Below, one piece after another: positions 49,282-58,340 of a DNA stretch of 64,000 nt. Under the pieces are notes generated by a model. The model did not search any database. It had not been told where the DNA came from and was given only the letters and a program-made list of their open reading frames with translations. Each line of letters starts with the position of its first letter. Positions within the stretch are counted from its first letter, which is position 1. The position numbers and the translations under genes were made by a program. Source of the stretch: Nitratireductor sp. (GTDB lineage Bacteria > Pseudomonadota > Alphaproteobacteria > Rhizobiales > Rhizobiaceae); the NCBI GenBank assembly GCA_017854535.1, contig JAFMHL010000022.1:1-64000 (forward strand), in the 5' to 3' direction.

Positions 49282-49959
49282 ATGATTGCGCGCGTAAATA
49301 AGTGGGGCCGCGCATTGCGAGGAGAGGGTCCGGGCGGCATGGGGGCCAAACCAATATCACCGGTTCAATCCGGGCGTGGTACTATTGGAACGGAAGCAAA
49401 AACTTCCGGGTCTTCGGTTGTCGATGCTTCTGCAGGCGATGTGTCAAGCGAAGTAGTCCTAGTTTCCGGCGCTATAAAGTGGTTTGATGTATCAAAAGGA
49501 TTTGGCTTTATCGTTCCTGATGAACCTATGCCCGATGTTCTGCTTCATGTTACTTGCCTTAGAAAAGATGGTTTCAACACTGTTTTGGAAGGCTCGCGGA
49601 TTGTTTGCGAAGCTGTTCAAGGCAATCGCGGATGGCAAGCTTTACGCGTTTTATCGATGGACGATTCAACCGCAGTGCAGCCAGACCCTGCGGATGAGCA
49701 ACGCACCCATGTTTCAGTAGAACCTGAAAGCGGATTGGAACGCGTTCTCGTAAAATGGTTCAATCGTACCAAGGGTTATGGCTTTGTTGTTAAAGACGGC
49801 AAAGATATATTCGTCCATATGGAAACGCTTCGTCGTTTTGGCTTGGCAGAATTACGCCCAGGGCAAATGGTGCTGGTGCGATTTGGGAGCGGTCCTAAGG
49901 GACTAATGGCCGCTGAAATATTCCCGGACGACGACCGTATTCTCAGCAAGAAAAACTGA
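49282..49959 (+). CDS. Protein with two cold-shock domains
   Basis: A 225-residue protein with two CSDs. The first, near residues 62-125, has [19 protein letters not shown] (RNP1-like GFGFI). The second, near 150-215, has [19 protein letters not shown] (RNP1-like GYGFV) and [10 protein letters not shown]. The N-terminal 60 residues are Gly/Ser-rich and basic. Such proteins bind single-stranded nucleic acid. The ATG at 49282 follows AAAAGGA by about 4 bases; an ATG at 49267 is possible. Confidence 0.85.
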   Translation: MIARVNKWGRALRGEGPGGMGAKPISPVQSGRGTIGTEAKTSGSSVVDASAGDVSSEVVLVSGAIKWFDVSKGFGFIVPDEPMPDVLLHVTCLRKDGFNTVLEGSRIVCEAVQGNRGWQALRVLSMDDSTAVQPDPADEQRTHVSVEPESGLERVLVKWFNRTKGYGFVVKDGKDIFVHMETLRRFGLAELRPGQMVLVRFGSGPKGLMAAEIFPDDDRILSKKN

Positions 49960-50051
49960 GATTAATCAAAATCCAATAAAAAACTAGGTTCTGGCTTTTC
50001 TAGATGATAGAGACGGGGGAATAGCTAATCCTTTCGGCTTTTGTTTGTTTA

Positions 50052-50063
50052 GGGTTTAAACCC
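50052..50063. promoter_or_regulatory. Perfect 12-bp palindrome before the ABC ATPase gene
   Basis: GGGTTTAAACCC is self-complementary and sits 20 bp before the chosen ATG. It could be an operator or chance; no repeat of it was noticed elsewhere in the window. Confidence 0.25.
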
Positions 50064-50083
50064 GAATATGGTGCGTGTTTTCT

Positions 50084-51304
50084 ATGACGGTGTTTTCAAA
50101 AGAAATTCCGAAAAATGGCGATCAAATGATAACGCCTCGCGATAAGACGGCAAAACTCCGCCGTTACCGCCCTGGCGTTACAATTGCTTCAAATATTCGC
50201 TTTCAGGATGTTTCCCATCACTACGGCGAAAAGCAAACATTGAAAAATGTCAGTTTGGACATTGCACCGGGTGAAGTTGTTTGTTTGCTTGGACCATCTG
50301 GATCGGGAAAAACCACTTTGCTGCGCCTTGCGGCTGGTCTGGCAAACCTTTCATCGGGTAGCATTTTCATAAATAATCAAGAAGTGTCCAACCCCAAAGG
50401 CCTCATTGCGCCGGAAAAACGCGGTGTCGGATTGGTGTTCCAAGACTTTGCTTTGTTCCCACATATGAACATATGTAAAAATGTGGAGTTCGGATTGACC
50501 CAGCTTAATCGCAGCGAGCGCACCGAGCATGCTCTTAGGATGTTGGAAACTGTGGGCCTGAGAAAATCTGCCGAGCTTTACCCAAATAATTTATCTGGTG
50601 GAGAGCAGCAACGGGTAGCATTGGCCAGGGCACTGGCGCCGAAGCCTGGCATCTTGTTGATGGATGAGCCGTTTTCCGGTTTGGATGCGCGTTTGAGGGA
50701 AAATGTTCGAGATGAAACCCTTTCTTTGTTGCGTGAAACCCGTTCAACGGTTCTCATCGTTACCCATGATCCTGAAGAGGCCCTGAAAATCGGGGACCGC
50801 ATTGTTTTGATGCGCGATGGAGAACTTATTCAAGTCGGTACCTGTGATGATTTGTATTCGCGCCCGAATTCGCTGTTTTCAGCTCAGTTTTTTACTGAGC
50901 TGAACAGTTTTGACGGAATTTTTGACGGCAGAAAAATTTGTTCGATCATCGGGGATTTCGATCTTCCACAAGAGTATGAAAATGCCACGGTTGGTGAAAC
51001 TTTCAGCGTTTGTGTCAGGCCAACTGATTTTAGAGTTGAGGTTGGCAATGCCGATGGCATTGGCAGGGTGAAGTTCAAATCGAATAATGCGTTGAATGAA
51101 ACTGGCGATGAGCAGTTTCATCAAGCATTTGCAATTTCAAGGCGGATGGTTGGTAGTGTTGAGTTGGTAAAAGCTGTCATTCCGGGAGATAATTTGGTGA
51201 TCAATTTGAAATTGGCGAATGATACTTTGCCCCAGAAAACCCAATGGATGGAAATATCTGCGCAAAAAGACAGGGTTATGATCTTCAAGACGGAGCAAAA
51301 CTAG
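50084..51304 (+). CDS. ABC transporter ATP-binding protein (iron/Fbp- or Pot-type), orphan
   Basis: An approximately 406-residue ABC ATPase of the FbpC/PotA type. Walker A is LLGPSGSGKTTLLRLAAGL, the signature is LSGGEQQRVALARAL, Walker B is ILLMDEPFSGLD, and the switch His is in VLIVTHDPEEALKIGD. A C-terminal TOBE-like domain of about 130 residues follows (SVCVRPTDFRVEVG). No permease or binding-protein gene is adjacent, so its partners lie elsewhere. The start could also be GTG 50075 or ATG 50126. Confidence 0.88.
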   Translation: MTVFSKEIPKNGDQMITPRDKTAKLRRYRPGVTIASNIRFQDVSHHYGEKQTLKNVSLDIAPGEVVCLLGPSGSGKTTLLRLAAGLANLSSGSIFINNQEVSNPKGLIAPEKRGVGLVFQDFALFPHMNICKNVEFGLTQLNRSERTEHALRMLETVGLRKSAELYPNNLSGGEQQRVALARALAPKPGILLMDEPFSGLDARLRENVRDETLSLLRETRSTVLIVTHDPEEALKIGDRIVLMRDGELIQVGTCDDLYSRPNSLFSAQFFTELNSFDGIFDGRKICSIIGDFDLPQEYENATVGETFSVCVRPTDFRVEVGNADGIGRVKFKSNNALNETGDEQFHQAFAISRRMVGSVELVKAVIPGDNLVINLKLANDTLPQKTQWMEISAQKDRVMIFKTEQN

Positions 51305-51374
51305 CGCCAGTGGGTTATAAAAAATGCATTGTGGACTTCGGTTTGACTGGTGAGTTGAAAATTAATTTATTGCC

Positions 51375-51392
51375 AAAGGGTGAAATCCCTTT
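51375..51392 (+). terminator. Weak hairpin after the ABC ATPase gene
   Basis: AAAGGG and CCCTTT pair across six bases, 70 bp after the stop, without a clear U-run. A modest terminator candidate only. Confidence 0.3.
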
Positions 51393-51453
51393 GATTCATC
51401 ACCATCTAAGACTAAAGCCGTTGACCATATTAGAATTGAGTGCTGTTACCTGC

Positions 51454-51483
51454 TTGCAGTAGAGTATGAGACAGCGCTATAAT
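51454..51483 (+). promoter_or_regulatory. Candidate tatA promoter
   Basis: TTGCAG (51454-51459) and a consensus TATAAT (51478-51483) are separated by 18 bp, about 60 bp before tatA. Confidence 0.55.
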
Positions 51484-51500
51484 GAGCGTAATGGACAGAT

Positions 51501-51523
51501 TGGGTTTCGTGCAACGTAACCCA
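51501..51523 (+). promoter_or_regulatory. Hairpin in the tatA leader
   Basis: TGGGTT and AACCCA (51501-51506 and 51518-51523) extend through CGT/ACG with one T-T mismatch around a GCA loop. It lies between the candidate promoter and the tatA Shine-Dalgarno. Role unknown. Confidence 0.35.
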
Positions 51524-51542
51524 CAAAATTATGGAGTGAGTA

Positions 51543-51761
51543 ATGGGACAGATTGGTGTTTGGCAGATTGTTATTGTTGCCGTTGTTGTGGTCTTGTTGT
51601 TTGGACGCGGCAAAATTTCTGATTTGATGGGTGATGTTGCCAAGGGCATTAATTCCTTCAAAAAAGGCCTTAAAGACGAAGAGACAGATGTCGCTAAGAC
51701 AATCGATCAAAACGCGTCTGAGACGGTCGAAGATATCAAAGAAAAAACCAAAACCAGCTAA
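51543..51761 (+). CDS. tatA: Sec-independent translocase subunit TatA
   Basis: The pore-forming subunit of the twin-arginine translocase, which exports folded proteins. The 72-residue product has a short N-terminal membrane helix ([17 protein letters not shown]), the [12 protein letters not shown] hinge with the conserved Gly, an amphipathic helix and an acidic tail. GGAG precedes the ATG. First gene of tatA-tatB-tatC. Confidence 0.93.
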   Translation: MGQIGVWQIVIVAVVVVLLFGRGKISDLMGDVAKGINSFKKGLKDEETDVAKTIDQNASETVEDIKEKTKTS

Positions 51762-51836
51762 CTTCCTGTGTTTGGGAGCGGCATTCGCATCGGGCCGATA
51801 GTTTTTCGGCCTGCTCTTTGTGTATTGGAATAATCC

Positions 51837-52385
51837 TTGTTTGATATTGGCTGGACAGAAATGTTGGTTGTCGCTGTAGTGGCAATCGTTGTGGTGGGAC
51901 CCAAAGACCTGCCGCAAATGCTGCGTGCTTTTGGTAAAGCCATGAGCGGCGTTCGCAAAATGGCCGGTGATTTTCAAAAGCAGTTTGATGACGCGGTTAA
52001 AGAGGCCGATCTTGAAGATGTAAAGAAGATTGCAACTGGAAAATCGTTCAAGCCGCTTGAGGATATTAAAAGCTCAACTGAAGCGTTTAAGAAGCAGGTC
52101 AAAGAGCAGATGGACGCATCTGTGTTGCCAACTAAGACAGCACCTGCGGATGCAAAGCTGCCTGATCCTGCCGCAGCCAAGAAACCTGCTGAGGCGACCA
52201 AGCCGGAACCAAATACGCCTGAATTTTTCACCGGAAAAACAGAGGTGGCTGCGAATAAACCGGGCAAAGCTGCATCCGCTGCCAAAAACCCGATCAAAAA
52301 ACCCGCTTCCAAACCAGTTGCAAAAGCCACGGCTAAAATCGGCAAACCTGCCAAAAAGAAACCAGCTGCAGGTAAGAAAGCATGA
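51837..52385 (+). CDS. tatB: Sec-independent translocase subunit TatB
   Basis: The substrate-receptor subunit of the Tat system. The 182-residue protein begins MFDIGWTEMLVVAVVAIVVV with GPKDLPQMLRAFGKA, the TatB hallmark, then an amphipathic helix and a long Lys/Pro/Ala-rich tail (PAKKKPAAGKKA). The start is a TTG at 51837. The stop overlaps the tatC start (ATGA). Confidence 0.92.
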   Translation: MFDIGWTEMLVVAVVAIVVVGPKDLPQMLRAFGKAMSGVRKMAGDFQKQFDDAVKEADLEDVKKIATGKSFKPLEDIKSSTEAFKKQVKEQMDASVLPTKTAPADAKLPDPAAAKKPAEATKPEPNTPEFFTGKTEVAANKPGKAASAAKNPIKKPASKPVAKATAKIGKPAKKKPAAGKKA

Positions 52386-53191
52386 GCGACGACACAGATA
52401 TCGATGCTTCAAGCGCGCCTTTGATGGAGCACTTGATTGAGTTGCGTCAGAGGCTGATGTGGTCTTTGGTGGCAATCGCTGTATTTTTTGTTATCTGTTT
52501 CATCTTTGCCGACAAGATTTTCAATATTCTTGTTATTCCCTATCAACAGGGCGCCGGCACAACTGACGTGAAGTTCATCTTTACGGCACTGCAAGAAAAG
52601 TTTTTCGTTGAAATCAAGATCGCTTTCTTCGGGGCGATGTTCATATCCTTTCCCGTGATTGCCACGCAGATTTATAAGTTTGTCGCTCCCGGCCTCTATA
52701 AAAACGAACGCGGCGCGTTTCTGCCGTTTCTCATTGCAACGCCGATTTTATTTCTAATCGGCGCTTGCCTTGTATTCTTTTTGATCATGCCGTTGGCGAC
52801 CAGTTTCTTTCTTTCCATGCAGCAGTCAGGTGGAGAAGGCTTGGCAGAGATTGAAAACTTGCAGGCCGTTGGAAGCTATCTTAGCCTAATCATGACGCTA
52901 ATTTTTGCGTTCGGTTTGGTTTTCCAGTTGCCGGTGGTCATTACGCTTTTAGCAAAGGCAGGGATGACAAATTCAAAATGGCTCAAAGATAAACGCAAAT
53001 ATGCCGTTTTGGTTACCTTTGTTGCTGCGGCAGTTTTGACGCCGCCTGATCCTGTTAGTCAGATTGGTTTGGCCGTTCCAGCATTGCTTCTCTATGAAAT
53101 TTCAATCTATTGCGTTCGAATTATTGAAAAACGCCGCAAAGAAGAGCGCGAAGAAGAAGCATCGTCCTCGACAGATATTGCCACCGACTGA
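52382..53191 (+). CDS. tatC: Sec-independent translocase subunit TatC
   Basis: The multispanning core subunit that recognises twin-arginine signals. The 269-residue protein has six hydrophobic segments and the conserved N-terminal LMEHLIELRQRLMWSL, FPVIATQIYKFVAPGLYKNE, and the loop FGLVFQLPVVITLLAKAG. The C-terminal tail is charged (RRKEEREEEASS). Coupled to tatB. Confidence 0.96.
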   Translation: MSDDTDIDASSAPLMEHLIELRQRLMWSLVAIAVFFVICFIFADKIFNILVIPYQQGAGTTDVKFIFTALQEKFFVEIKIAFFGAMFISFPVIATQIYKFVAPGLYKNERGAFLPFLIATPILFLIGACLVFFLIMPLATSFFLSMQQSGGEGLAEIENLQAVGSYLSLIMTLIFAFGLVFQLPVVITLLAKAGMTNSKWLKDKRKYAVLVTFVAAAVLTPPDPVSQIGLAVPALLLYEISIYCVRIIEKRRKEEREEEASSSTDIATD

Positions 53192-53276
53192 TCATCCGTT
53201 TACACGATGAATGAAGATAGGGCAGGGATTCCTTTTGGTTCTCTTGCCGCAATGATATTTGTATTTGAGGCCTGGA

Positions 53277-54560
53277 ATGTTTGACATCAAGTGGATCCGA
53301 GATAATCCCGAAGCTTTTGACCAAGGTCTTGCTCGCCGCGGCGTTTCCCCATTATCAGCCAAGCTGATCGAGTTGGATGAAAAACGCCGCGCTCATGTGG
53401 GTAAAGTTCAAGATGCACAGCAGCGCCGCAATGCTGCATCCAAAGAAATTGGCCAAGCCATGGGGCAGGGCAAAGCAGATGTTGCTGAAACGTTGAAGGC
53501 TGAAGTTGGCGCGTTGAAGGTGTTTTTGAGCGAAGCGGAAGCCATTGAGCGGACGCTGAACGAAGAAATCAAAACCATTTTGAGCACGACGCCAAACCTG
53601 CCTTTAGATGATGTGCCGGAAGGCGCTGACGAAAGCGGCAATGTCTTGTATCGCGAACATGGCGAAAAACCGAATTTGGGTTTTGAAGCCAAAGAACATT
53701 TTGAGATCGAAGCAATCGGCGATGACATGGACTTTGATCGCGCGGCTAAGTTATCAGGAGCGCGGTTTGTTGTGCTTAAAGGCGATATTGCTCGGCTAGA
53801 GCGGGCATTGGGTCAGTTCATGCTCAATCTTCATACAGAGGAGCATGGATATCTGGAAGTGCAACCGCCATTGCTGGTCAATGATGCGACGATGTATGGC
53901 ACTGGCCAATTGCCAAAATTTGCTGAGGATTTGTTCAAAACAACTGATGATCGTTGGCTCATCCCAACTGCTGAAGTTCCACTGACTAATCTGGTTCGCG
54001 ACGAAATTTTGGATAAAAAAGATCTACCAGTTCGTATGACCGCACTGACTTATTGTTTCCGTTCTGAAGCGGGTTCTGCAGGACGCGATACACGCGGCAT
54101 GTTGCGCCAGCATCAGTTTAACAAAGTCGAACTAGTTTCCATTACGGGCAAGGAAGGTTCCATCGAAGAATTGGAGCGGATGCTTGGTTGCGCCGAAAAA
54201 ACGCTTCAATTGCTTGGTCTGCATTACCGTGTGATAACGCTTTGCACAGGCGATATGGGTTTTGGCGCGCGCAAGACATACGACATCGAAGTCTGGTTGC
54301 CAGGTCAGGAAGCTTATCGGGAAATCTCAAGCTGTTCAGTTTGTGGCGATTTCCAAGGACGGCGGATGAATGCGCGGTATCGTGAAGAAGATGGCAAAAC
54401 GATCAGCCATGTTCACACACTGAACGGCTCAGGCGTCGCAGTCGGTCGCATGTTGATTGCGGTGCTGGAAAACTATCAGCAAGCAGATGGAACCATTCGT
54501 GTGCCTGTTGTTCTCGTTCCGTTGATGGGCGGAAAAACTGTAATTAGTGGAAAAGCATAA
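53277..54560 (+). CDS. serS: Seryl-tRNA synthetase (SerS)
   Basis: Charges tRNA-Ser. The 427-residue protein starts [20 protein letters not shown] with an N-terminal coiled-coil tRNA-binding arm, then class II motifs: [20 protein letters not shown] (motif 2), VELVSIT and the C-terminal [20 protein letters not shown] (motif 3). ATG 53277 is chosen over an upstream TTG. It follows tatC as usual in Rhizobiales and its stop overlaps surE by one base. Confidence 0.97.
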   Translation: MFDIKWIRDNPEAFDQGLARRGVSPLSAKLIELDEKRRAHVGKVQDAQQRRNAASKEIGQAMGQGKADVAETLKAEVGALKVFLSEAEAIERTLNEEIKTILSTTPNLPLDDVPEGADESGNVLYREHGEKPNLGFEAKEHFEIEAIGDDMDFDRAAKLSGARFVVLKGDIARLERALGQFMLNLHTEEHGYLEVQPPLLVNDATMYGTGQLPKFAEDLFKTTDDRWLIPTAEVPLTNLVRDEILDKKDLPVRMTALTYCFRSEAGSAGRDTRGMLRQHQFNKVELVSITGKEGSIEELERMLGCAEKTLQLLGLHYRVITLCTGDMGFGARKTYDIEVWLPGQEAYREISSCSVCGDFQGRRMNARYREEDGKTISHVHTLNGSGVAVGRMLIAVLENYQQADGTIRVPVVLVPLMGGKTVISGKA

Positions 54561-55315
54561 TGCGGATTTTGATAACCAACGACGATGGCATTCATGCTGC
54601 AGGCCTTCAATCAGCGATCAGAATTGCAGAAAAATTCACAAGTGATATTTGGGTTTGCGCGCCTGAAACTGATCAGTCAGGTCTTGCCCATTCGCTTACC
54701 TTGTCAGAGCCTCTTCGCCTTCGCAAAATAAGCGATAGGCAGTTTGCATTAAAGGGTACGCCGACTGATTGCGTGATCATGGCAGTGCGCGAGATCATGC
54801 CAGAAGCGCCAGACTTGATCTTGTCTGGTGTAAACTCAGGTCAAAACATAGCCGATGACGTTACTTATTCTGGGACCGTCGCTGGTGCGATCGAAGGAAC
54901 GATGCTCGGTATTCGTTCTATTGCGCTTTCCCAGGCCTATGATTGGCATGACGGGTTGCGGACCGTGAAGTGGGAAACTGTCGAAGCACATGCGCCTGAG
55001 ATTATTAGTTCGTTGATGGAAACAGATTTTCCAAAACGCACCTGCATGAATGTAAATTTTCCAAACTGTTCGCCCGATGAAGTGGACGGAATTGAGATTA
55101 CAAGGCAGGGAACGTTTACACACGGACTGTTCATGGAAAAACGCCATGACGGGCGGGGTTTCCCATATTACTGGCTTCGGTTTGGGCGTGAGCGTGACAA
55201 TGCGGACAAGGGAACCGATATTCGGGCACTTGACGAAAAACGTATTTCCATCACGCCGTTAAAATTGGATTTAACTGATGAAGTTTTCGCAGAAACGCTA
55301 CGTAGTAAGTTTTAA
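54560..55315 (+). CDS. surE: 5'/3'-nucleotidase SurE
   Basis: A nucleotide monophosphate phosphatase with a metal site in [31 protein letters not shown] and [20 protein letters not shown]. The 251-residue length is normal. It overlaps the serS stop by one base and precedes pcm, a stress-survival pairing seen widely in proteobacteria. Confidence 0.96.
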   Translation: MRILITNDDGIHAAGLQSAIRIAEKFTSDIWVCAPETDQSGLAHSLTLSEPLRLRKISDRQFALKGTPTDCVIMAVREIMPEAPDLILSGVNSGQNIADDVTYSGTVAGAIEGTMLGIRSIALSQAYDWHDGLRTVKWETVEAHAPEIISSLMETDFPKRTCMNVNFPNCSPDEVDGIEITRQGTFTHGLFMEKRHDGRGFPYYWLRFGRERDNADKGTDIRALDEKRISITPLKLDLTDEVFAETLRSKF

Positions 55316-55370
55316 ATCTTGATTAAAATGATTAATACCACGAAACCGGATTTTGTTTTTAGGGGGTCCA

Positions 55371-56015
55371 GTGCCAACCGATAAAAGAGAAGCCGTTGCT
55401 AGCTTACTGCTTAGACTACGTCAGGCCGGCATCATGGAGCAAAGATTGTTCCGTGCCTTTGAGGCCATTCCACGCCAAAACTTTGTTCCCATCATTTTTC
55501 TTGATGATAGTTATGCACGTGGTGCGTTTCCAATAGAGTGCGGACAGATTATGACGTCAGCCGATCAGGTGGCCAGATGCCTTCTGGCCTTGGATGTTAC
55601 GTCGAAAGACCGCGTGCTTGAAGTTGGGACCGGTTCTGGGTATCAGGCGGCGTTGTTGTCTCATTTGGGATTGAAGGTCACTTCCGTAGATAGGTTCCGA
55701 ACACTTGTCGAAAAAGCTCGGATGCGGCTCGATACGCTCAAGATTACCAATGTATTGGTAACCCATGCAGATGGCCGTGATGGATTGCCGAATGCTTTGT
55801 TCGACAGGATTATTATCAATGGGGCAATCCCAGAAATTCCAAAACACCTGATTGATCAAGTTGCTTCAAACGGAATTATAGTCGCTCCTATTGGGCCTGG
55901 TGATGGGGCGCAAAAAATGACGAAACTTGTAAAAATTGGTTCGCGGTTTCAAGTTGAAGAAATGTTTGACGTTCGCATGCAGCCCTTGAAGGCTGGATTG
56001 GCGAAAGCAATCTGA
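55371..56015 (+). CDS. pcm: Protein-L-isoaspartate O-methyltransferase (Pcm)
   Basis: Repairs isoaspartyl residues in damaged proteins using S-adenosylmethionine. The 214-residue protein shows QRLFRAFEAIPRQNF-like RLFRAFEAIPRQNFVP, the motif SADQVARCLLALDV and the SAM site VLEVGTGSGYQAALLSHLG, followed by DGRDGLPNALFDRI. GTG 55371 follows AGGGGG and is preferred to a TTG six codons upstream. Confidence 0.92.
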   Translation: MPTDKREAVASLLLRLRQAGIMEQRLFRAFEAIPRQNFVPIIFLDDSYARGAFPIECGQIMTSADQVARCLLALDVTSKDRVLEVGTGSGYQAALLSHLGLKVTSVDRFRTLVEKARMRLDTLKITNVLVTHADGRDGLPNALFDRIIINGAIPEIPKHLIDQVASNGIIVAPIGPGDGAQKMTKLVKIGSRFQVEEMFDVRMQPLKAGLAKAI

Positions 56016-56506
56016 TGTCTGTGATTATTCGAAAAGCAGAAGATGAAGACTGGGAAAACTGCTGGTCAATTATTGAGCCCGTTTTTGCGGCTGGTGAAAC
56101 CTATCCGCACGAGAATTGCACCAGTGATCAAGGCAGGGAATATTGGTTTGGTTCTTCCAACAATGTTTATGTTGCTGAAGACGAAAGTGGAAATACCCTC
56201 GGAACCTATATGCTGAAAGCAAATGTAACGGGGCGCGGTGCACATGTTTGCAACTGTGGTTATATCGTTTCACCTGCGGCAAGAGGAAAAGGCGTCGCCT
56301 CCCAAATGTGCGAACATTCGCAGCAAGAAGCCAAAAGGCTGGATTTTCATGCAATGCAATTCAATTACGTGGTAGCAACCAATACGGGCGCCGTAGATCT
56401 TTGGAAACGGCTTGGCTTTGACATCATCGGCACATTGCCTGGTGTTTTTAGACATGCGTCGAAAGGAATGGTCGACGCCCATATTATGTTCAAAAAGCTG
56501 ATTTGA
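56015..56506 (+). CDS. GNAT-family N-acetyltransferase
   Basis: A 163-residue acetyltransferase: VIIRKAEDEDWENCWSIIEP, YMLKANVTGRGAHVCNCGYI and the acetyl-CoA loop VSPAARGKGVASQMCEHSQQ, ending VATNTGAVDLWKRLGF. It overlaps the pcm stop by one base (TGATG), so it is translationally coupled. Substrate unknown. Confidence 0.87.
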   Translation: MSVIIRKAEDEDWENCWSIIEPVFAAGETYPHENCTSDQGREYWFGSSNNVYVAEDESGNTLGTYMLKANVTGRGAHVCNCGYIVSPAARGKGVASQMCEHSQQEAKRLDFHAMQFNYVVATNTGAVDLWKRLGFDIIGTLPGVFRHASKGMVDAHIMFKKLI

Positions 56507-56645
56507 ACTGTTTTTGATCATTTCAATGCAAAAATGAATGACGTAACGTTATAAAAATCAATAAAATTTGAAATTTTAACTCTGCGGTAAGATTAACGGG
56601 GTTTAATGAAATCCTGAATTTAATGTATCGCGTGAGTATTTTGTA

Positions 56646-58280
56646 ATGCGTTCTCTAGTATCGAACAATGGACTACGTTGCCTGTCGCAGGTAGCTTTCA
56701 TCGGAATCATGGCGGGCTTCGCTACTGGTTGCAGTTCTGACTTTACCAGATTTGACCGCAATCTGTATGCAGCTCTGCCTCAGTCACAGGCGCAGCAGGC
56801 GAACAACGCTTATCCTGATAATGTGGACCGGATGACTACGGCCTCAATTGGCACATCTAGCCCCAATCCTACACCGCTTGGCGCTGTATCACAGCGTTCA
56901 GCATTGCCGGACCATGTGGCTAGTCAGACTTACAATCAGCCTGTTTCGCAAAATGCATATTCTAATAATCAACCAACCTATACGCCTACGCCAAATTATG
57001 ATTCCGGTGTTGTAAGGCAAGCATTGCCAAAGCCAACGGTAACATCTCAAGCGCTTCCAAGCGCTCGTTCGGTTGTTGATCCCATTAAAACTGGTGCCAT
57101 TTCCAATGTTCAAAGCGCAATTGCCACGCCTAAGCCTCTAGTTGCTGCAGCTCCGGCTGTTGCCGCCGCTGCATCTAATCGGGTAGGTGGCTGGACTGGT
57201 GCAGGTGGTACTGCAATCAACATCCAATCTGGCGAGACGCTTTACAACGTTTCAAAACGCTATGGGGTTCCTGTCAAAGAGATCATGCGTGTGAATAACA
57301 TTCAGGATGCATCTAGCGTGAGAGTTGGTCAACAGGTTGTCATTCCAACCTATATTTACTCTCAGAACGCGCCAATCTCTGCACCTGATAATAATCCTGG
57401 TACCAAGGCAGCAAGCGCCTATCGCGGTAATCTTGGTCAAGCAGATCCAAACAATGTTGCTGTGCCGACGAAAAGTCCGCAACAAATGGCTGCGTTGAAC
57501 ACGAATAATGCTCAGCCGTCCAATACGATTGTTCAACCTCGGGCAAAGCCTAAGCCTTGGACTGAAGATGGATCTCAGGAAAGTGTTCCTGATTATTCGA
57601 TTGTGACAGGATCTGTTGGCTCTTCATCTGGAAGTTACACGGTTGTTTCAGGTGATTCACTGTCGAAAATCGCTTCAAGATACAATGTGGGCACATCGTC
57701 TCTTATGCAAGTGAATGGCCTTCAGAACAGCAATATTCGCATTGGACAATCGCTGAAAATTCCGGGTACGGCTGCAGCAACTCAGGTTGCTAAAGCGACT
57801 ACCTCGTCAAAAGTTGCCGAAGCACCTCAAAAATATGTGAAGCCGACTGTAGACAAGACCGTTACCAATTCTGTTGATACAAAGGCGCCAGCTGCTACGG
57901 GTATTGACGTATTGCGCTGGCCTGTGAGTGGTAAGGTTGTTACTGCATTTGGCGCAAGCAAGAATGGCCAACCGAATGACGGTATTGATATTTCAGTTCC
58001 AGAAGGTACCGCTGTAAAAGCTGCAGAAAACGGTGTGGTTATCTATTCTGGTAGTGATCTTGAGAATTTTGGTAATCTTGTATTGATCCGCCATGCTGGT
58101 GGGCTGGTTACGGCCTATGCTCATAACAAATCCAACAGTGTTGCGAAAAATACGCAGGTCACCCGCGGACAAGTTATTGCTGTTTCTGGCAGAACTGGCT
58201 CAGCGACATCTCCAATGTTGCATTTTGAAGTTCGCAAGGATTCTAAACCGGTAAACCCGATCAAATATCTCGGTGGTTAA
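56646..58280 (+). CDS. nlpD: NlpD/EnvC-like lipoprotein with two LysM and a degenerate M23 domain
   Basis: A 544-residue envelope protein. A signal segment ends at a probable lipobox (FATGC). A Pro/Ser/Ala-rich region follows. LysM-1 lies near 182-227 (INIQSGETLYNVSKRYGVPV) and LysM-2 near 331-375 (YTVVSGDSLSKIASRYNVGT). The C-terminal M23 domain reads NDGIDISVPEGTAVKAAENG and ends SPMLHFEVRKD. The zinc ligands are mostly missing: Asn replaces the first His, and the final HxH is HFE. It is therefore probably a regulator of amidases in cell separation, like NlpD, not a peptidase. Confidence 0.88.
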   Translation: MRSLVSNNGLRCLSQVAFIGIMAGFATGCSSDFTRFDRNLYAALPQSQAQQANNAYPDNVDRMTTASIGTSSPNPTPLGAVSQRSALPDHVASQTYNQPVSQNAYSNNQPTYTPTPNYDSGVVRQALPKPTVTSQALPSARSVVDPIKTGAISNVQSAIATPKPLVAAAPAVAAAASNRVGGWTGAGGTAINIQSGETLYNVSKRYGVPVKEIMRVNNIQDASSVRVGQQVVIPTYIYSQNAPISAPDNNPGTKAASAYRGNLGQADPNNVAVPTKSPQQMAALNTNNAQPSNTIVQPRAKPKPWTEDGSQESVPDYSIVTGSVGSSSGSYTVVSGDSLSKIASRYNVGTSSLMQVNGLQNSNIRIGQSLKIPGTAAATQVAKATTSSKVAEAPQKYVKPTVDKTVTNSVDTKAPAATGIDVLRWPVSGKVVTAFGASKNGQPNDGIDISVPEGTAVKAAENGVVIYSGSDLENFGNLVLIRHAGGLVTAYAHNKSNSVAKNTQVTRGQVIAVSGRTGSATSPMLHFEVRKDSKPVNPIKYLGG

Positions 58281-58306
58281 GTCCTACTGAGTGATATCAA
58301 TAAAAA

Positions 58307-58340
58307 TGGCCCGCATCGCGATGCTGCATGTGGGCCGTTT
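58307..58340. terminator. Bidirectional terminator after the NlpD-like gene
   Basis: GGCCCGCAT (58308-58316) pairs with ATGTGGGCC (58328-58336) with one G-U wobble. TAAAAA precedes and TTTATA follows, so it can act for nlpD and for the converging ATPase gene. Confidence 0.75.

Noticed and set aside
56507-56645. A CtrA box upstream of the NlpD-like gene
   Set aside because: TTAA-CGGGGT-TTAA has a six-base spacer, whereas the CtrA consensus needs seven. The region is AT-rich, so the near match may be chance.
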